Assembly: GCA_009617715.1 (NCBI GenBank) | Contig: VTFK01000362.1 | Span: 1-64,000 of the forward strand | Length of the DNA: 64,000 nucleotides | DNA from: Plectrocnemia conspersa | Taxonomy: Eukaryota; Arthropoda; Insecta; Trichoptera; Polycentropodidae | Reading direction: 5' to 3' | In this document: positions 31,158-44,690 of the stretch, one piece after another | Numbering within the stretch: position 1 is the stretch's first letter | Layout of the letters: each line of letters opens with the position of its first letter | Made by a program: the position numbers and the translations under genes | Notes under the pieces: model-generated | The model's input: only the letters and a program-made list of their open reading frames with translations | What the model was told of the DNA's origin: nothing | Database searches by the model: none

Positions 31158-31192
31158 TCAGTTGCGTCTCGACGCTTGACACGGTCAGACGT
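31158..31192 (+). promoter_or_regulatory. Perfect initiator plus DPE core promoter
   Basis: TCAGTT at 31158-31163 fits the arthropod initiator TCAKTY, placing +1 at A31160. AGACGT at 31187-31192 then falls exactly at +28 to +33 and fits the downstream promoter element RGWYVT at every position. The surrounding 60 bases are less AT-rich than either flank, and there is no TATA box, as expected for DPE promoters. Strict spacing makes chance less likely, but activity is inference. Confidence 0.5.
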
Positions 31193-31245
31193 CCCTAGAA
31201 AGGGTTTCACGTACTTTTATAACGTAAAAGTGTTAAAAAGTGATA
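31160..31245 (+). ncRNA. Candidate untranslated first exon
   Basis: From the predicted start to the donor-like GATA|GTGAGT at 31246 is 86 bases with no ATG-initiated frame of note. This looks like the non-coding leader exon of a + strand transcript. The next plausible exons on this strand are at 40114-40155 (weak) and 48742-48874. Linking them is inference. Confidence 0.3.
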
Positions 31246-34060
31246 GTGAGTGTATGTGCAATACTCATATAAAAAAATAAAAAATTCACGATATCTTTGG
31301 GTGTGTAAAAAGAAGTTGGAGTACAGAAGAAATAAATATAAAAAAAAATTTTATATATTAAAAGAAGAGGTAACATAAATTTATTTTAATTATTATTTTA
31401 TGTATTAAAATATAAGACTTTATATTATCTGATTAAAAAACAAGGCAGCCTTTGTCTTTCCATATATTCTTTTGCATTGATTTGGAAGATAAAAGCATTT
31501 TAAATTATGATTATAATTTTGACTTTGCTTTAATTAACATAAGCATTACATTATAATTGATAATAAATAAAATTAAATTAACAAGACAACTTTAAAGTAG
31601 ACAATATGTAGCTTTTGTATTTTTTTCATACATCCATTTTTAAGATATAATCATGGTGTATTTATTAGTTAATTTAGACTATATTTCAAATAATGTAATC
31701 TGTGTTTATTTTATAAAAAAATTCACAAAATTATAGTGAAAAGCTTTTATTATAGAATAACTGTGCAAAATAAATTTAAAAACAAATCTAATAGACCAAA
31801 TAACGCACGTCAGTTCATTAGAGATATTAAGAAACTTTTCGCTGAGTGGCCAAATAAAAATTGTGGTTTTTTGCAATATTTTATGCCTCATTTTTTTCAA
31901 ATAAATAAATATAAATTCTTAACGAAAAAAAAAACACATGAATCAAATAACAATGAAAAAACATTTTTTGAAAAATTCTAGAAGCTCTTAATAATATATA
32001 TATATCTAGTACATATGATTTAAAGAAAAAATGTAAGATATATTTATACATACAATTACAATAATCCTTTTGAAAAAATGCCTAATTTTACGCTACGCAG
32101 CTAATCAACTTGACAGTTTAAAACAATATACATTATACAAATTGCGTTATTTTATTATAACAATACAACAAAAACATTTTATTTAATCGAACAAAAGATC
32201 AAATTTATTATTAAATATTTTAAGAATTATATTACGAATTTGTTACGAATTACCTTCCATTTGTTCCATACAGTATATATACCTATAGTTATAATATTCA
32301 ATCAGACGTTAAATAACTTTTTTTTATCTATTTGATAAAAATAACATCCATTACAAATATCCTATTAATGTATATAAACGATATTTTAAACAATCGTGTA
32401 TTTATATTTTTTATATCAAATACCATTTCATATCAAATTAATGTATTGATTTTTATTGATTTAATTCAACGTTGATTTATAATTCAAGGCTGTCTTTAAA
32501 ACTATAAGTATATTATTATATATTGTAAATTCATTGTAAATTACATAGATTTTAAATGAACCTTATATTTATCTGGATATTAGGTTTCGAAAAAATTGTT
32601 TCTTGCTCAAGTAAATTTTATCATTAGTTAAATTAAAAATTTTGTCGATCGAGCTTTAGTCCCTATATAAATCATGTTTTGCTTTCTAAGCATTTTTATA
32701 TAAAAACGGTGTATTTTCCTTTAATATATTTCGTCTCAATATTATTAATGTCGACACATTATACAAAAAACTACACGTACGAATCAGATGTATAAATCTG
32801 CTGAACCGAAAGTTTCTTCTCCTCTTTCTATTTATTTTTAATATCACAAAGGTTAGAATATGTCGCGTTATATTAAAATATGTTCGCGTTATTCCAGGAA
32901 ATTTTCCCCCTTGACAACTGTTTTAAAGTAGAAAAGGCAAAGTTACAATTTGCAAAATGCCCGTCGGCGGCCAAAAGAGCGAATGTTTGAATGCGATAAG
33001 CCAAATAATTCCATTTTTAACACATAGCGCAGAAACGACACAATGTTCCCAGCTGTTGAAAATACAATTTTCCATGGAAAATAATTCCAACGGATCAGCT
33101 ACTTTTCGTTAATGACGTACTCGAAAAACGGAGAAGAGGCGTAAAACGACAATATCATCATGAATATTTATTATTCTTGTTTGCAAACTCATTTATATAT
33201 AACAAATGTTTTTTTCGCTTTACGAGTACATTGTTATGTGTTCCATTTTTTTTACAATAGTACACAAATATGGTTATGACTCTGAGAGAGAATTTGTGAC
33301 AGCTTGGTTATTATACAAAAATCTGAAAAGCTTGTGATGATTTTTTTAAATTAAATTGTTGTTTGTAAAAAGCCAGAGTAGTTTTTTGTTAATATATTTA
33401 ATAGAAAAAGCAAATTTGATACTTTAGAAAAAATATATCATAGTGAAAACAGAATTTTCTATACGTAATAAATAAATCATTGTCGAATACAAAAGTTTAA
33501 TTAACTTAATATTAAAATAAAAAATATTTACAAGCTTTTAAATAACACATAAATAGGTTGTTTTTAATTTTTTTATGATATTACTTATTTTCTATTTTTA
33601 CTTATTTCATTGAATTACCCAAAATAATATTTAAAATTATTTTAGCTAATAAAATAGCATTGGGATTACTTATTGTTCATTATCTTCTTTATTTTTATTA
33701 AAATATATTGCAAGTTGATTTTCTGATTGTTTAAACTGTTTTTAACAACAGTGCTAAGAATATAAAAAGTTTTTTAAATATATTTTTTCTAAACAATACA
33801 GCTTTAATTTTAATCAACTTTAAAAAAATATGCGTTTCTCTACTTATTTTTTAATGTTAAATAATTCTTATATTTTATTTTGAGAATTTAAAAGCTCTTA
33901 TATTTATAAAAATTTTACTGCAAAGCTCTAAAATATTATTTATTTATTCTTAAAAATCTTAAGCTTCTGCGATCTAAGACGTTTATTTAAGTATGAGCTA
34001 CATACTGTTCTGATTAAAAAAATAATCTTAGCAATTGAATTGAAGTGTGCTTGCAATGAT
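31246..34060. other. AT-rich stretch, no gene seen
   Basis: The overlapping frames at 31706-31981 on both strands are AT-driven and carry no known motif. The segment 32900-33150 (CCCGTCGGCGGCCAAAAGAG) is a less AT-rich island and a possible regulatory element. Confidence 0.45.
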
Positions 34061-35379
34061 CTATAACTTTTTTATAATGAAGCCAAAATTCGCATTAAAT
34101 ATAAAGTAGCATCACTTATTGCAAGTGGAAGCATATGTGCTACACAGTCCATAGCAGTGAAGGCAATAATGCATGTAGCATTGTCTTGCATTGCAATGTG
34201 ATTTTTTTCTTAAATAAAATTTAGTCAGTTAAATAAACATCTTTCTAATAAACTTTTAATTGTGTTAATATGCAGTTTACTAAAATTAAATATATATTAA
34301 AGTTAAATTTCAATGTGTTATTTGATTATCGTAATAATCTTAGGTTTTAACCACATATTTCCGTCACAAATCACAATCGATTTAATTCTTTTTAGTTGTA
34401 TCGCCACATAATAACATTTACATTAACATAATTCAATCATTATATTTAAATCTAAAATTATTCAAAGATTCTGAAAATTTCGTAAAAGACATGTATTAAA
34501 AATCAGGATAAATTGAATACTCAATCGTATTATTTATTTAAATTCAATTTGCTAATACTTAAAAAGCTTGAAATATTAATTGTAAAAATCATATTATAAT
34601 AATACCTACTTTTTAACCCAATAAAAATATTGGAAATTATATTAAACTTTGTTTGACATAACCTATAATGTTTTTATAAGCATGCCAATATTTATTTTAA
34701 CGAAAATACGATCACTTAAAATTTGTGCCACACAGCTCATAGCAGTGAAGTCAGTAATGCTTGAAGCATTGTAATGAATTAAAAAGTAAATTTTTGACTT
34801 AATATATTATATATAGTCAGTTAATTAATAATAGTGGTATTTTTAAAGGCACAGCGACAGGCTATAAAATGTATGTCTACGAAATTTTACAGATATTATA
34901 GATATGTTTCTATGTTTAATTTAATATAAATTTTATTTTGACAAACTAATAATACTACAAACATTGTAATTAGTATAGGTTGCATTAGTATATTTTAGTA
35001 ACTACTGAATAAAAAAACAAAACTTAATTTTTAGTATTTTCTTGACATATTTCAATTGATTGAAATTTCATTTGCTGATACTTAAAAAGCTTAAAATAAT
35101 TATTAAAAATTATATGGCATAATAATACTTAATTTTTAACCCTATTATAATCATGGCAATTGAATTAAATTGCACATAAAATTATTCATATTTTTTTTAT
35201 AATCAAGATAATATTTTCTTAAATGACTTATTGCCAGTGGAAGGATATATGCCACACAGTCCATAACAATCAAGTCAGTAACATTGTCATGAAATGCAAT
35301 ATGAAATTTTTACTTAAAATATAATTAAATAGTAAAACAAACATATTTCTAATAACCTGTTAGGTTAGGTAAACTCTAG

Positions 35380-35445
<66 letters not shown>

Positions 35446-36100
35446 TTAAATCTCGTGATTCATCGCGATTTTTTCTTACTTGTATTCTATATTTCGGCCG
35501 TGATTTTCCGGCCATGATCACGAATTATTCGCAACTGTTTTTTTAGTTAGATCACCACTTTATAGGGTTTTTATTACTTATTGTCAGCTTAAGGATATGT
35601 GCCACACAGCTCATATCAATAAAATCAGTAATGCATTAAACATTATCATGGATTGAAAAGTGAATTTTTGACCTGATATAAAATTAAGTCACTTAAACCA
35701 CCTTCTATTTATTGGTTTTTAAAGGTTAAACAGCAAAATTCTGTAAAATGTAGCTTTTATGTTTTACTCATTATAAATTTTATATTGCTACTATGAAAAC
35801 CTCAAACATCCTTAAATCCTGGGTCACGGCTTACTTAATTTTTAGTTGTTTGATCTATTGTAATTGGATCACCACATTATAAAATTTATATTAACGTAAT
35901 TTAATCATTTAATTTACGTGTGGAATTACTCTGAGATTTAAAAAAAATAATAAGAAAACTGATTTTAAAAATAAAATAAAAATCATATAAAATTGTATTA
36001 TTGATTGAAAATTTAATTGCTTATACTTAAAAAGCTTGAAATATTAAATATAAAAATTAGGTCATAATAAAACTTAATTTAAAATTCAAAAAGCTTTATA
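34060..36100 (+). repeat. Degenerate complex tandem array
   Basis: Three blocks recur in order. Block A (TGCCACACAGTCCATARCA, then TCAGTAAT) lies at about 34136, 34723, 35250 and 35600. Block C (ATCRCCACATTATAA, then ATTAACRTAATTYAATCAT) lies at 34399, 35547 (partial) and 35862. Block B (TACTTAAAAAGCTTGAAAT) lies at 34556, 35079 and 36024. The order A-C-B, A-B, A-C, A-C-B shows an ancestral unit of roughly 525-590 bp with deletions in the middle copies and a microsatellite expansion inside one. No coding potential is visible. Confidence 0.75.
35382..35442. repeat. (AT)n microsatellite
   Basis: About 30 uninterrupted AT dinucleotides lie between blocks of the 34.1-36.1 kb array. It is probably polymorphic in length and prone to cruciform formation. 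Confidence 0.97.
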
Positions 36101-38160
36101 ATATAAAAATATACATATATATTTTTTTAATTTATGTCACAGTTTTTTTAATATTGATTTATATTAAATTAAATTTTATTACATTTGTGTTCATTATACA
36201 TCTAATTTTATTTTTAAATAATTTAATATAAATCTTGTGATCCTTTTTAATTAAATTTTTAAATTTTTTTTTTTTTGTAAATCATCCTGAATTATTTGCT
36301 TTCAAAAAGGACAAGTCACGTGTGTGGATAATATATGTAGGTTCTTTATCAGGAAACGTACAGTTTGTGCTGTGAAAGGGTATCGTGTATATTATCGTTT
36401 ATTTAAATTTCTAAGCCGTCTTGACAACGAAAGCTACCTAAAATAAAGTGGCATTTGGTTACTTTATTTCTCATTGGTCGACTATGTTGATCCTAATGTC
36501 TAATTTTACAAGCCATGCTTATTCGTTTAAAAAAGGCTAAATATCAATCTTCAAGCTTCAAAGGCCGTCTATATGACAAAAAAGAATTTAACTATTTGTA
36601 AAGTAAAATTAATATTAAAATGCAGAAATTTATCTTTTTTATAACAAAACTAGTGTGACGAAATTAGCTGTTTATCTTTAAAAAGGATCTGCTCTTAACA
36701 ATTAAATCATAAATTTTATTTATACCCAAGCTGTTATACAGAATCTCGGGATACTTTTGTGAAACTGAGTCCCAGTCTAATATCATAAATAATTTTTTAC
36801 AGCAGCAATTATTTTATTTTTATATTAAACGTTTATACAGGAAAATATATACATTATTAATATTAAGCCCAGTATGTTTTGATTTAGCTGACTCATCAAA
36901 GCAGCCCTTGAAAACTCTGGATGATTTGATTTGAATGATTTGTGAGGCCCTTTCATAGGAATAACATTATAGCTCTTTGAGAATTAACTTATTCGCTGCT
37001 TACAAATTATCACAAATCTCAAAAACACCACTCGTATAATTGAAAGTAACGGCAGTTTAAAAATACACACATTAATTAAATTATACCTAAACTAAAAACT
37101 ATTTAAATGTGATTTTATTTTATATATTTTGAACAAAAATATGCAGTATATTCGTATATCTAAATTAATATACTATATGTATTTTTAGCAGAAAGTAATA
37201 ATAGCCAATTAATAATTTGAATGGAGTCCCTAATTAACAATTAACTATAAATTAATTTAACATTAATGAACGTGTTTCAGGAAATTCTGATATATATATA
37301 TACATATGTTTGTGTGTACGTGTGAATTCACTAATTTCCGTCGTCGGTTACGTGAGCTCGAATCGTCGGTTATCAGTTGATGAAACAGTTAAAAGGTAGG
37401 GCGCGTCAAAGGTGAAAAGTAATTAGTGGATTGTGTAATCAAATGTGGCGCCACGAAGGGTTTCCGGAGGAAAATTAAGCGAAGTTGTTGACCGCCCTTG
37501 CCACTTTCTCTTCTCTCCGTTCCTCTGGGGGCGAATCGCTAAAAGGTTTTCGGTCTTCTTGTCTGAATTGTACACGTGATGATATCAGTGTCAAAAACGT
37601 GCACCGAATTTATCATCGCTTCTGAACCTTTTGAACGTTTGCAATTAAGAAGGGAAATATGTTAGGGGGTGATGGAGATGAAACGCGTATAAAAGATTAA
37701 AAAAATAGGGACATGTGGAACAGAGGCAATCAGTGTAAAATTAAAGGAAAAATGTTAGTAATGGGATCAAAAAAATATTATTCATTGTATCTTAATTAAA
37801 AAAATGTTTAGAGATTCGTTTCTTTGCTGTCGCTATCTAAAAAAAACTGTTTAAAATTATATGCTGTGTTTTTCTTAGCGTTTTTGTTGTGAAGATTATA
37901 ATATTACATCATTTAATATGCAAAACGGTGATGTGATGAAACTAAACCAGGTGGTAAAAATCAGAAATAAAATATGAGATCGCTTAAAGTGGAAGGATTC
38001 AATCGCTCACAAGCAAAGGACAGTTGTTTTAGTATTCTTTATTTTTAGTTTATTTTTTTTCTTGATATTAATGAAACCTAAACAACTATTAATATATCCT
38101 GAGTATAATACATTTAAAACAATGCAGGATATACTTCAGTTTCACAACAATTTTTATTTT
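36101..38160. other. Intergenic with a candidate regulatory island
   Basis: No gene supported. The island 37320-37600 (CCGTCGTCGGTTACGTGAGC, GGCGCCACGAAGGG, CCTCTGGGGGCGAATCGC) is clearly less AT-rich, non-repetitive and lacks long frames. This profile fits a conserved non-coding element. Conservation cannot be judged from here. Confidence 0.4.
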
Positions 38161-38164
38161 TTAT

Positions 38165-38700
38165 TTTCACAACAAATTTCTTTGAGGAACTCCAACTGGA
38201 ATTTTACGCGGTATTGAGTGTTCATTATTTAATGAAACAATATAGATTTTTCTTCTTAGCTATGAGCGTATTAAGCGTAGCAGATAGGTAGTGATATTGT
38301 ATTTGTATAGTTTATGAAGCAAGCCGTTGTCATACTGTGTCGAAAGCTTTTTCTATATCGAACATTAAAAGACCCGTACTTCGTCAAATTATTAAATTTA
38401 TGTGTTATTAAGTAAATTTAGCTGATTTTTTTCTCCAACAATTATTTTAAGTGCATAAGGATTATTTTTTTTAAATATTTAATAAATGACAATAATAACT
38501 AGTCGGAATTGTATGATCCTTTTCGAGGTTTTTATCAGATGAATTTTACTGGTTTTCTTAATGGTTGGGAAATACCCAAAAAATAGGCAGGCGTTAAAGA
38601 TGTTTGCTAACAAATAAATGCAACTTTTAGGAAGGTGTTTAATCAACGTGTTATTTAATCTAGTAATTCCAAGACTTTTTTTATTTTTCAATTTTCAGTG
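38165..38700 (-). pseudogene. Jockey-type LINE reverse transcriptase remnant
   Basis: The minus strand reads LIKHLPKSCIYLLANIFNAC then LFFGYFPTIKK near 38570-38640, the conserved segment before the reverse transcriptase core. Near 38330-38375 it reads TGLLMFDIEKAFDTV (motif A) followed by a stop, and near 38170-38200 IPVGVPQRN, a degraded GVPQGS motif. Order and spacing match Jockey-clade LINEs. Shifts and stops show a dead copy. Confidence 0.85.
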
Positions 38701-38842
38701 AGCTTATTTTGTTAATTATACTTCTATTTTTCTTATTAAGCAATCTTACTGAAAAGTGTTTAACTAACATCTCATCTTATCCTGATCCGCATAAACTTTG
38801 ATATTTTTATCTTTTAACTGTGGAATTTATTTGTGTTTATCT

Positions 38843-39289
38843 TTAACCCTTTGAGGAGTGAGTTAATTTTACGTATTTTTCCATAATTATTTTTGTTGTT
38901 ATTTATTTATTATTATTTTATGTTTAATTTATAATAAATTACATAAATCATCAGTGATTTTCAACATTATTAGTATGTTTTAATAATTTAGTATTAGTAT
39001 GTTTTAATAATTTATTTCAAAACTTTCTTAGTATAATTTATTTTAAATAATTATTATATATTATTCGGCTTTTATAATTTTTTTATATCAATACAGAGTT
39101 TTTTTTTTTTATATTATGTTTATTTATTTATTGGTATTATTTTCTATAGAAATCATTTGATCAAATTAAAAAAATATTATATTTTAATATTTTTAATTTA
39201 TATATGTAAATATATAACTAATTAGGGTACCTCAAAACAGTAAAAAATCGATCGCCGTACATGTACGGCGAAACTCTTCAAACGGTTAA
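38843..39289. mobile_element. piggyBac-type MITE with TTAA ends
   Basis: The left end is TTAACCCTTTGAGGAGTG. The right end, on the minus strand, is TTAACCGTTTGAAGAGTT, which matches at 15 of 18 bases. Each end includes TTAA. A perfect 18-bp palindrome, CGCCGTACATGTACGGCG, lies at 39253-39270 near the right end. The interior is AT-rich and non-coding. A relative of the left end occurs inverted at 43010-43126. Confidence 0.7.
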
Positions 39290-41600
39290 ATGAAATTACA
39301 TTCTTTACGCGACCACGTTTCGTTTTTTTCTCTGAATTAGTTCGCAAATATCATCAAGTAGTTTGTTTATAAAAGTTTTAGTTATTTTGTGACTTAGTTT
39401 TATCAATGCTTTCTTATTTGCTTTCATGGAACGATGCCATAAATTTTATGGTAACGTCTCGGAGTATACACTTTAGCTATTCAATGATTAAAAACTAAGA
39501 AAACACCCTTATGCAAGTAGAGAGTATATTATATTATATTATTAAAAAACATACCTAATTAATAAATATGATGATAAATTACTTCGAGAAAGTTTGGCAA
39601 AACTTTCTCTTACCCAACAATTAAAGATCATTTAGCTAAGCCTTATATTGATTTTACGCTTGCTCCTCTCCCTATCAACCTTACGGTTGATCTGCATCTT
39701 CGAGAAACAAAACTATTTTTAACGTCCAGTACAACTGTTTCTTGTAACGCATAAATAGTTGATAATTTGTCAACACAATTATTGTACATTAAATTAGTGT
39801 GACGGCACTATATAAAAATATATTATTAATAAATACATATTCGTTCGATAAATGATAATTTCATTGACCTCATACAGCACACAGTGGGACACACTTTTTT
39901 TTTATTTATTTATTTTTACATTTTTTTTATTATTATATTGGCATATAGAGACTGTACTAATATATAAAATTTTGTCCATAAACAATTTGCATTAATATGA
40001 TTTTATTAATTTAAATATTACATCGAAAACATTCGATAAAATATTTTAAAAATACGTTTGATTAAAATATCAAGTTCATTGAACTCATATGTAATAAACC
40101 TTATCGTATACAGGCTCAAAAGATTAAACATGGAGAGTGGCACATAATCGATGGAGTAAGTTTAACATGACTATGTGTATATTAGGCTTCCATACTGATG
40201 ATATTCTAGTGTGTTCAATTACGGTTGTTAAGTTTAGTAATGAACATCATCATCAATTGTTTTAGTATCGGTTGGAATATAGTTCTGATGTGCAACCACT
40301 AAACGTTACTCGACAATACTCTTGAAACCCTTACGATCAGCATTGTTATAATGTCAAAAACAATTTGATGAATAACTTCGACCCACTCTCCAGTGAAAAA
40401 AAAACATAGGAAAGTGGTCTGAGGACAGAACCTAAATGAATTGCATATCTGAGATCTGAGAATTGCTCTTAATTAGTTATTAATGTGTTAGTGATTTTGG
40501 AAAGTTAAAAATCGTATCTATTTAGTATAAATAGTTAAACAGCAACGTCTCAGATCGATGTGTGGCGGAACGATTCCAATGCATGTGTCTAGCGTTGAGA
40601 TCTTTAGTTAAAATCACCGAATTTCCAAGATAAAAAACAACATCTAGTTCGCGACAGGTTAATTCATATCATAGGGTTCGTATCATTTTTATTATGATTT
40701 TTTGTGTGTATTTTAATTATTAATTTTTTAGGGTTATATATTAGGTCGCGGTGGTTTTAATTTGATTTAAATTAATTAATCATTGAGTTTATAATATAAA
40801 TTAAATACAGAATTAATTATTATTATTTGATAAGAATCCCTAAATATTCTAAATATATATGGTATCTGAATGTATTATATTTCTCGCCAAAGAACTTAAT
40901 AAATTAGATCACGCAGAAGCTCGCGAAACTTTCATTTAACCCATATTATTACCGCACATTATCATATTTTACAGGAAACGTCGCAAATTTCCTTTCGTTA
41001 TTCCATAACGCAAAACTTTCGCAATACTTTATTAAGATCAAGAGAAAAATCACGACACAAAAATGTGATTTACGACGATAATAATCAAAATTGAATAGCG
41101 ATAGAGTGTAAAGTTTTTAATTAATAAAACTTTGAGCGTGGGTTGTTATAGTGTGATTTACCTTCAGTTGAATAAGTTTTATTTTAAATTCAATTAAAAT
41201 TTTCTCATTTACCTGTTCAAAATTCGTTTAACCCGATATCGCGTAAACCACTAATGGGATTCTACATAGCGTGTTTCTAAGATAAACACAAGTGTCTTTA
41301 TAGGGGTCGATTTAGACTTATAATGTTTTAAGCGCATTCGTGTGTAATACACAATATAACACAAAAAAATATGCAATAAATATATAAATTCAATTAAATT
41401 ATCAATTTATTTTGTAAATTTTACAGATTCTAAAACTTTTTCAAATAAAAAGTTAAATTTATTAATAATATGTAGAATAATTCTTATTCTATTTGCTTTT
41501 TTTAGCATTATTAAACTAATATAATATTCATTCCGTACAAATTTACCATATAAATTACCTTATTGAATATTAATATCGGAGCAAAATTAATTCACATTTT
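39290..41600. other. AT-rich intergenic DNA, one exon-like segment
   Basis: Nothing firmly supported. The segment 40114-40155 sits between TATACAG and GTAAGT and is a 42-base open triplet stretch (see findings). Confidence 0.4.
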
Positions 41601-43009
41601 CGGCCTTGACTTTATGCTATCTGAATAGATATTTGAACAATAATAAGAGCATCATAAAGAGCTCTGTTCTCTTCGAATTTCGATTTATCTTAATGGGAAC
41701 AATGAACACAATGTAACACAATACCGACGTATAATTTTCGCTTCCGTTTTCGTCTGAATTATCTCGCAAATAAATTGTCGACCATTTGAAGCCCGTTATT
41801 TCGTTTCTTCCAAATTTTGCCAATGGCCTACATGCCTAGGAACAATATGATTTATTAATACGTTTCTCTTTGGCAAAGAGAACGACCCGATGGAAGCTGT
41901 CGGAAGTGAGATTTATTTAGGTTTCGTGTTTTTTCTTTATTCGACAAAGCTCGTGTGTATTTCGTAAATAAAATGGTAGTCGCCTACGTTACGTTCAAAG
42001 TAACATGTGTGTTTTTTTGGAATTCTTCCAAATACTGTGCATTTATTTGGTGCAATCTATGACTGTAAAATGTTCGTAACCCTAAAAGCTACCAATTAAG
42101 TTTCTATCGTTAAAGTACATTTTTAACGACGCTGTGGGGATCTGATGTTTACTAAGGCTTTAAATATACAGCAAGTGTGTGAAATTTGTTAATTCAGTCA
42201 GGGCTGAATTAACAAATAAATTATTTTATTGCATAATTATTAAACTATTTATTAGATTGCAAGAAAATAATTGCAGTGCCAATTCCCTTCTTTGAGGCAG
42301 GAATTTTTTTCAAGCCCCGATTTACTTCCAGTGTTTCAGAAGCGAATTCCGAATGGATGTATTAGATGTACGTTTTGTACGCCCGGTAGAGGTTTCGTGC
42401 TCGTCCAATTACCGCCGTGATATTATTAAGATTTGGGATGTAATTGTTATTATGCAACTGTTTACTCACTGAAATTTTTGGTACGTGAACGATAAAATTT
42501 TATTAGAATCTTGCAAATTTTCGTATCGCCTCCCAATATTCTGTCAATACAATAACACTGATATAATATTTTGAATCACTTTTAGTACTTGTCAAATAAT
42601 GGCTTAGAAATTTGCCGTCGTGTCGTTATTAAGATTTTGTTTATGCCGCTTTTAACGCATTTTTCTTACGGTCAAAATAAAAGTTTTTTTATTTTAATAT
42701 TTTTTTATTTGATTTGATGTAAATGTAACAATATTGAAGAAAATAATACCTACTAATTAAAGAGTAGAAAATAAATAAGCATAACATAAAATATTTTATA
42801 TTCATTTTATAAAAAATATTGAGAGCCTCTGAATTAATATAAAAAAATCCACAAAAACCGATATGTGAAGTAAATTATCGTAATTTAATAATAGAATAAT
42901 GTTAAAATATTTTTTTCAAACATACAGATACAAAATAGTAGTAAAATAAATTAAAGCAATAAAACGTTTAAGATCATTAATTTTTTTTCTATTGTTTACA
43001 ATAAATGCA
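41601..43009. other. Candidate non-coding regulatory islands
   Basis: Segments 41600-42000 and 42290-42660 are less AT-rich, non-repetitive and have only short frames crossing them (for example 41617-41823, minus). They are separated by AT-rich DNA. I see no splice-bounded exon. They could be conserved non-coding elements. Confidence 0.35.
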
Positions 43010-43126
43010 ATATAAAATAATTATAAATAAATAACAATATGGGAAAATACGCAAAATTAACTCACTTTTAAGTGTATACTAAAAATTAACAAATATGTAT
43101 TAATTAACTCACTATTCAAAGGATTA
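43010..43126 (-). repeat. Terminal fragment of the 38843 MITE family
   Basis: On the minus strand from 43126 it reads TTAATCCTTTGAATAGTGAG then, after a short internal duplication, GTGAGTTAATTTTGCGTATT. This parallels 38843-38885. The opposite end was not found. Confidence 0.6.
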
Positions 43127-43689
43127 AAGCCGAAAGTCCGTTACATAAAAGTAGGCATTCCGAATGTGTTTTTTTTCATTGAAATTTCCATAAATTATTT
43201 AAAAATTAAATATGATTTTAAACAATTATATGGTAGATATAAAACTATATTACATTTTCTATGAAATTAAAATTAAAACATTTGTTTCGAAAATACACTT
43301 TATTTGTATGACGTGATAATTATGTTTAATCATTGTTTACAAGCGATGACATTTAGATTTATGAATGTATAACATTAACAGGATATTTTTAACAATTTTC
43401 ACAATTGATTGAATATTTTGTCCGTTAAATCGATTTTTTACTATATTAAATTTAACAAAATTTGAGCGTTAATAAAATCGATATTAAACTTGATTAAACT
43501 AAAAATGGTTGTAAAAAAATTGTAAATATCTTGAAAAAGTTCGTTATTCGATCACTTTACTGTCTTATTAAAAATTACTGCTATTTAAAAAAACCTTAGA
43601 GAAAAAAGTAAGATTGTAAAAATAAATTTAATATTTGTAGCTTTATTTAAAAAGTCAAATATGATTTAAAATATATTATTATTAAATAT

Positions 43690-44690
43690 GAAAAAACAGT
43701 CGATCCCCTTTAGCGTAGAGATTGGGGTTTTATTGAAGGAATACTACGTTATAGGGGACTAGGCACCCATACAAAATTTGAGGATATGTTCTTTCAACTG
43801 TATTTCGTGAATTTAACGAAATCAACAAATTTTTTTACCCATTTGTATGTATTAAATGCCCTATGTTCTTATTGCAACAAGCGCGAAGAATGTCTTTGAT
43901 TTTTCGAGTGCCAGGGGAGTCAAACACAATAGTTTTATTATAGTTATTTTTTTATAGGCATAATAAAAATTAAATATAAATTTTTATATTTTTTCTGCAG
44001 TATGTTTTATCTTAGGATATTAATAAAAACATATTAATTATATTAAAAATAAACAATAATTTTGCATTTAATTACTGTCAGTGTCATCTAATATTACGTT
44101 CCATCGAGACCTTTTTAATAACTTAATTTCATCACCAATTTCATTAATATCAGGATAATTTTCTTTATTGTCTGTTCTGTCTGCATTTTTTCTCAAATTT
44201 TACAATAAGGTGCTTGACATTTTTTTAAATTATTTTTTCAATTCAGCAGATTTGGAACAATCAAATTAAATAAATTAAAATATTCACATGAGTTTTGCAT
44301 TTAAATTTTAAAATAAAAAAAAATTAGAAAAATTACGTATTATTTTAAAAGCATAAAATTTAATGTTGGATGTAAAGTGTCTTATAACATATATCTAAAT
44401 ATATTTTATGATTAATTTATACTTTTTTAGATTTTTTAGTATTACATAACTAAATACTTTTATTAAAAAAAATTGAATGGTTGCAACATCATGAAAAGTG
44501 TATACGTAATGCATTAAAAAAACCTGTGCCATGATTTGCTTGATCATCATTTTTTACATAGCTATATAAAAATAAATATTTTCTTACTGTATTGTGATAA
44601 ATATCCCTGGAATGTTAAAGCGCGGTGGCGTTTCGCCTAACTAAAACTACGCTATATGGGGAACGCTATAGGAGGAACCGCCGCATACGC
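43690..44690. mobile_element. Possible element bounded by TCCCCTTTAGCGTAG-type repeats
   Basis: CGATCCCCTTTAGCGTAG at about 43701 is followed 50 bases later by CTACGTTATAGGGGAC, forming a small hairpin. CTACGCTATATGGGGAACGC at about 44649 repeats the second arm and is inverted to the first. The roughly 1 kb between is AT-rich with no transposase motif. Helitron-like or MITE origin are both possible. Confidence 0.35.

Noticed and set aside
31706..31981. Antiparallel 64- and 81-codon frames
   Set aside because: Both strands are open over the same AT-rich bases and neither shows a domain or splice signals.
34060..36100. CRISPR-like or simple satellite array
   Set aside because: Units are long, degenerate and unevenly spaced in a eukaryotic context; they have block structure rather than repeat-spacer structure.
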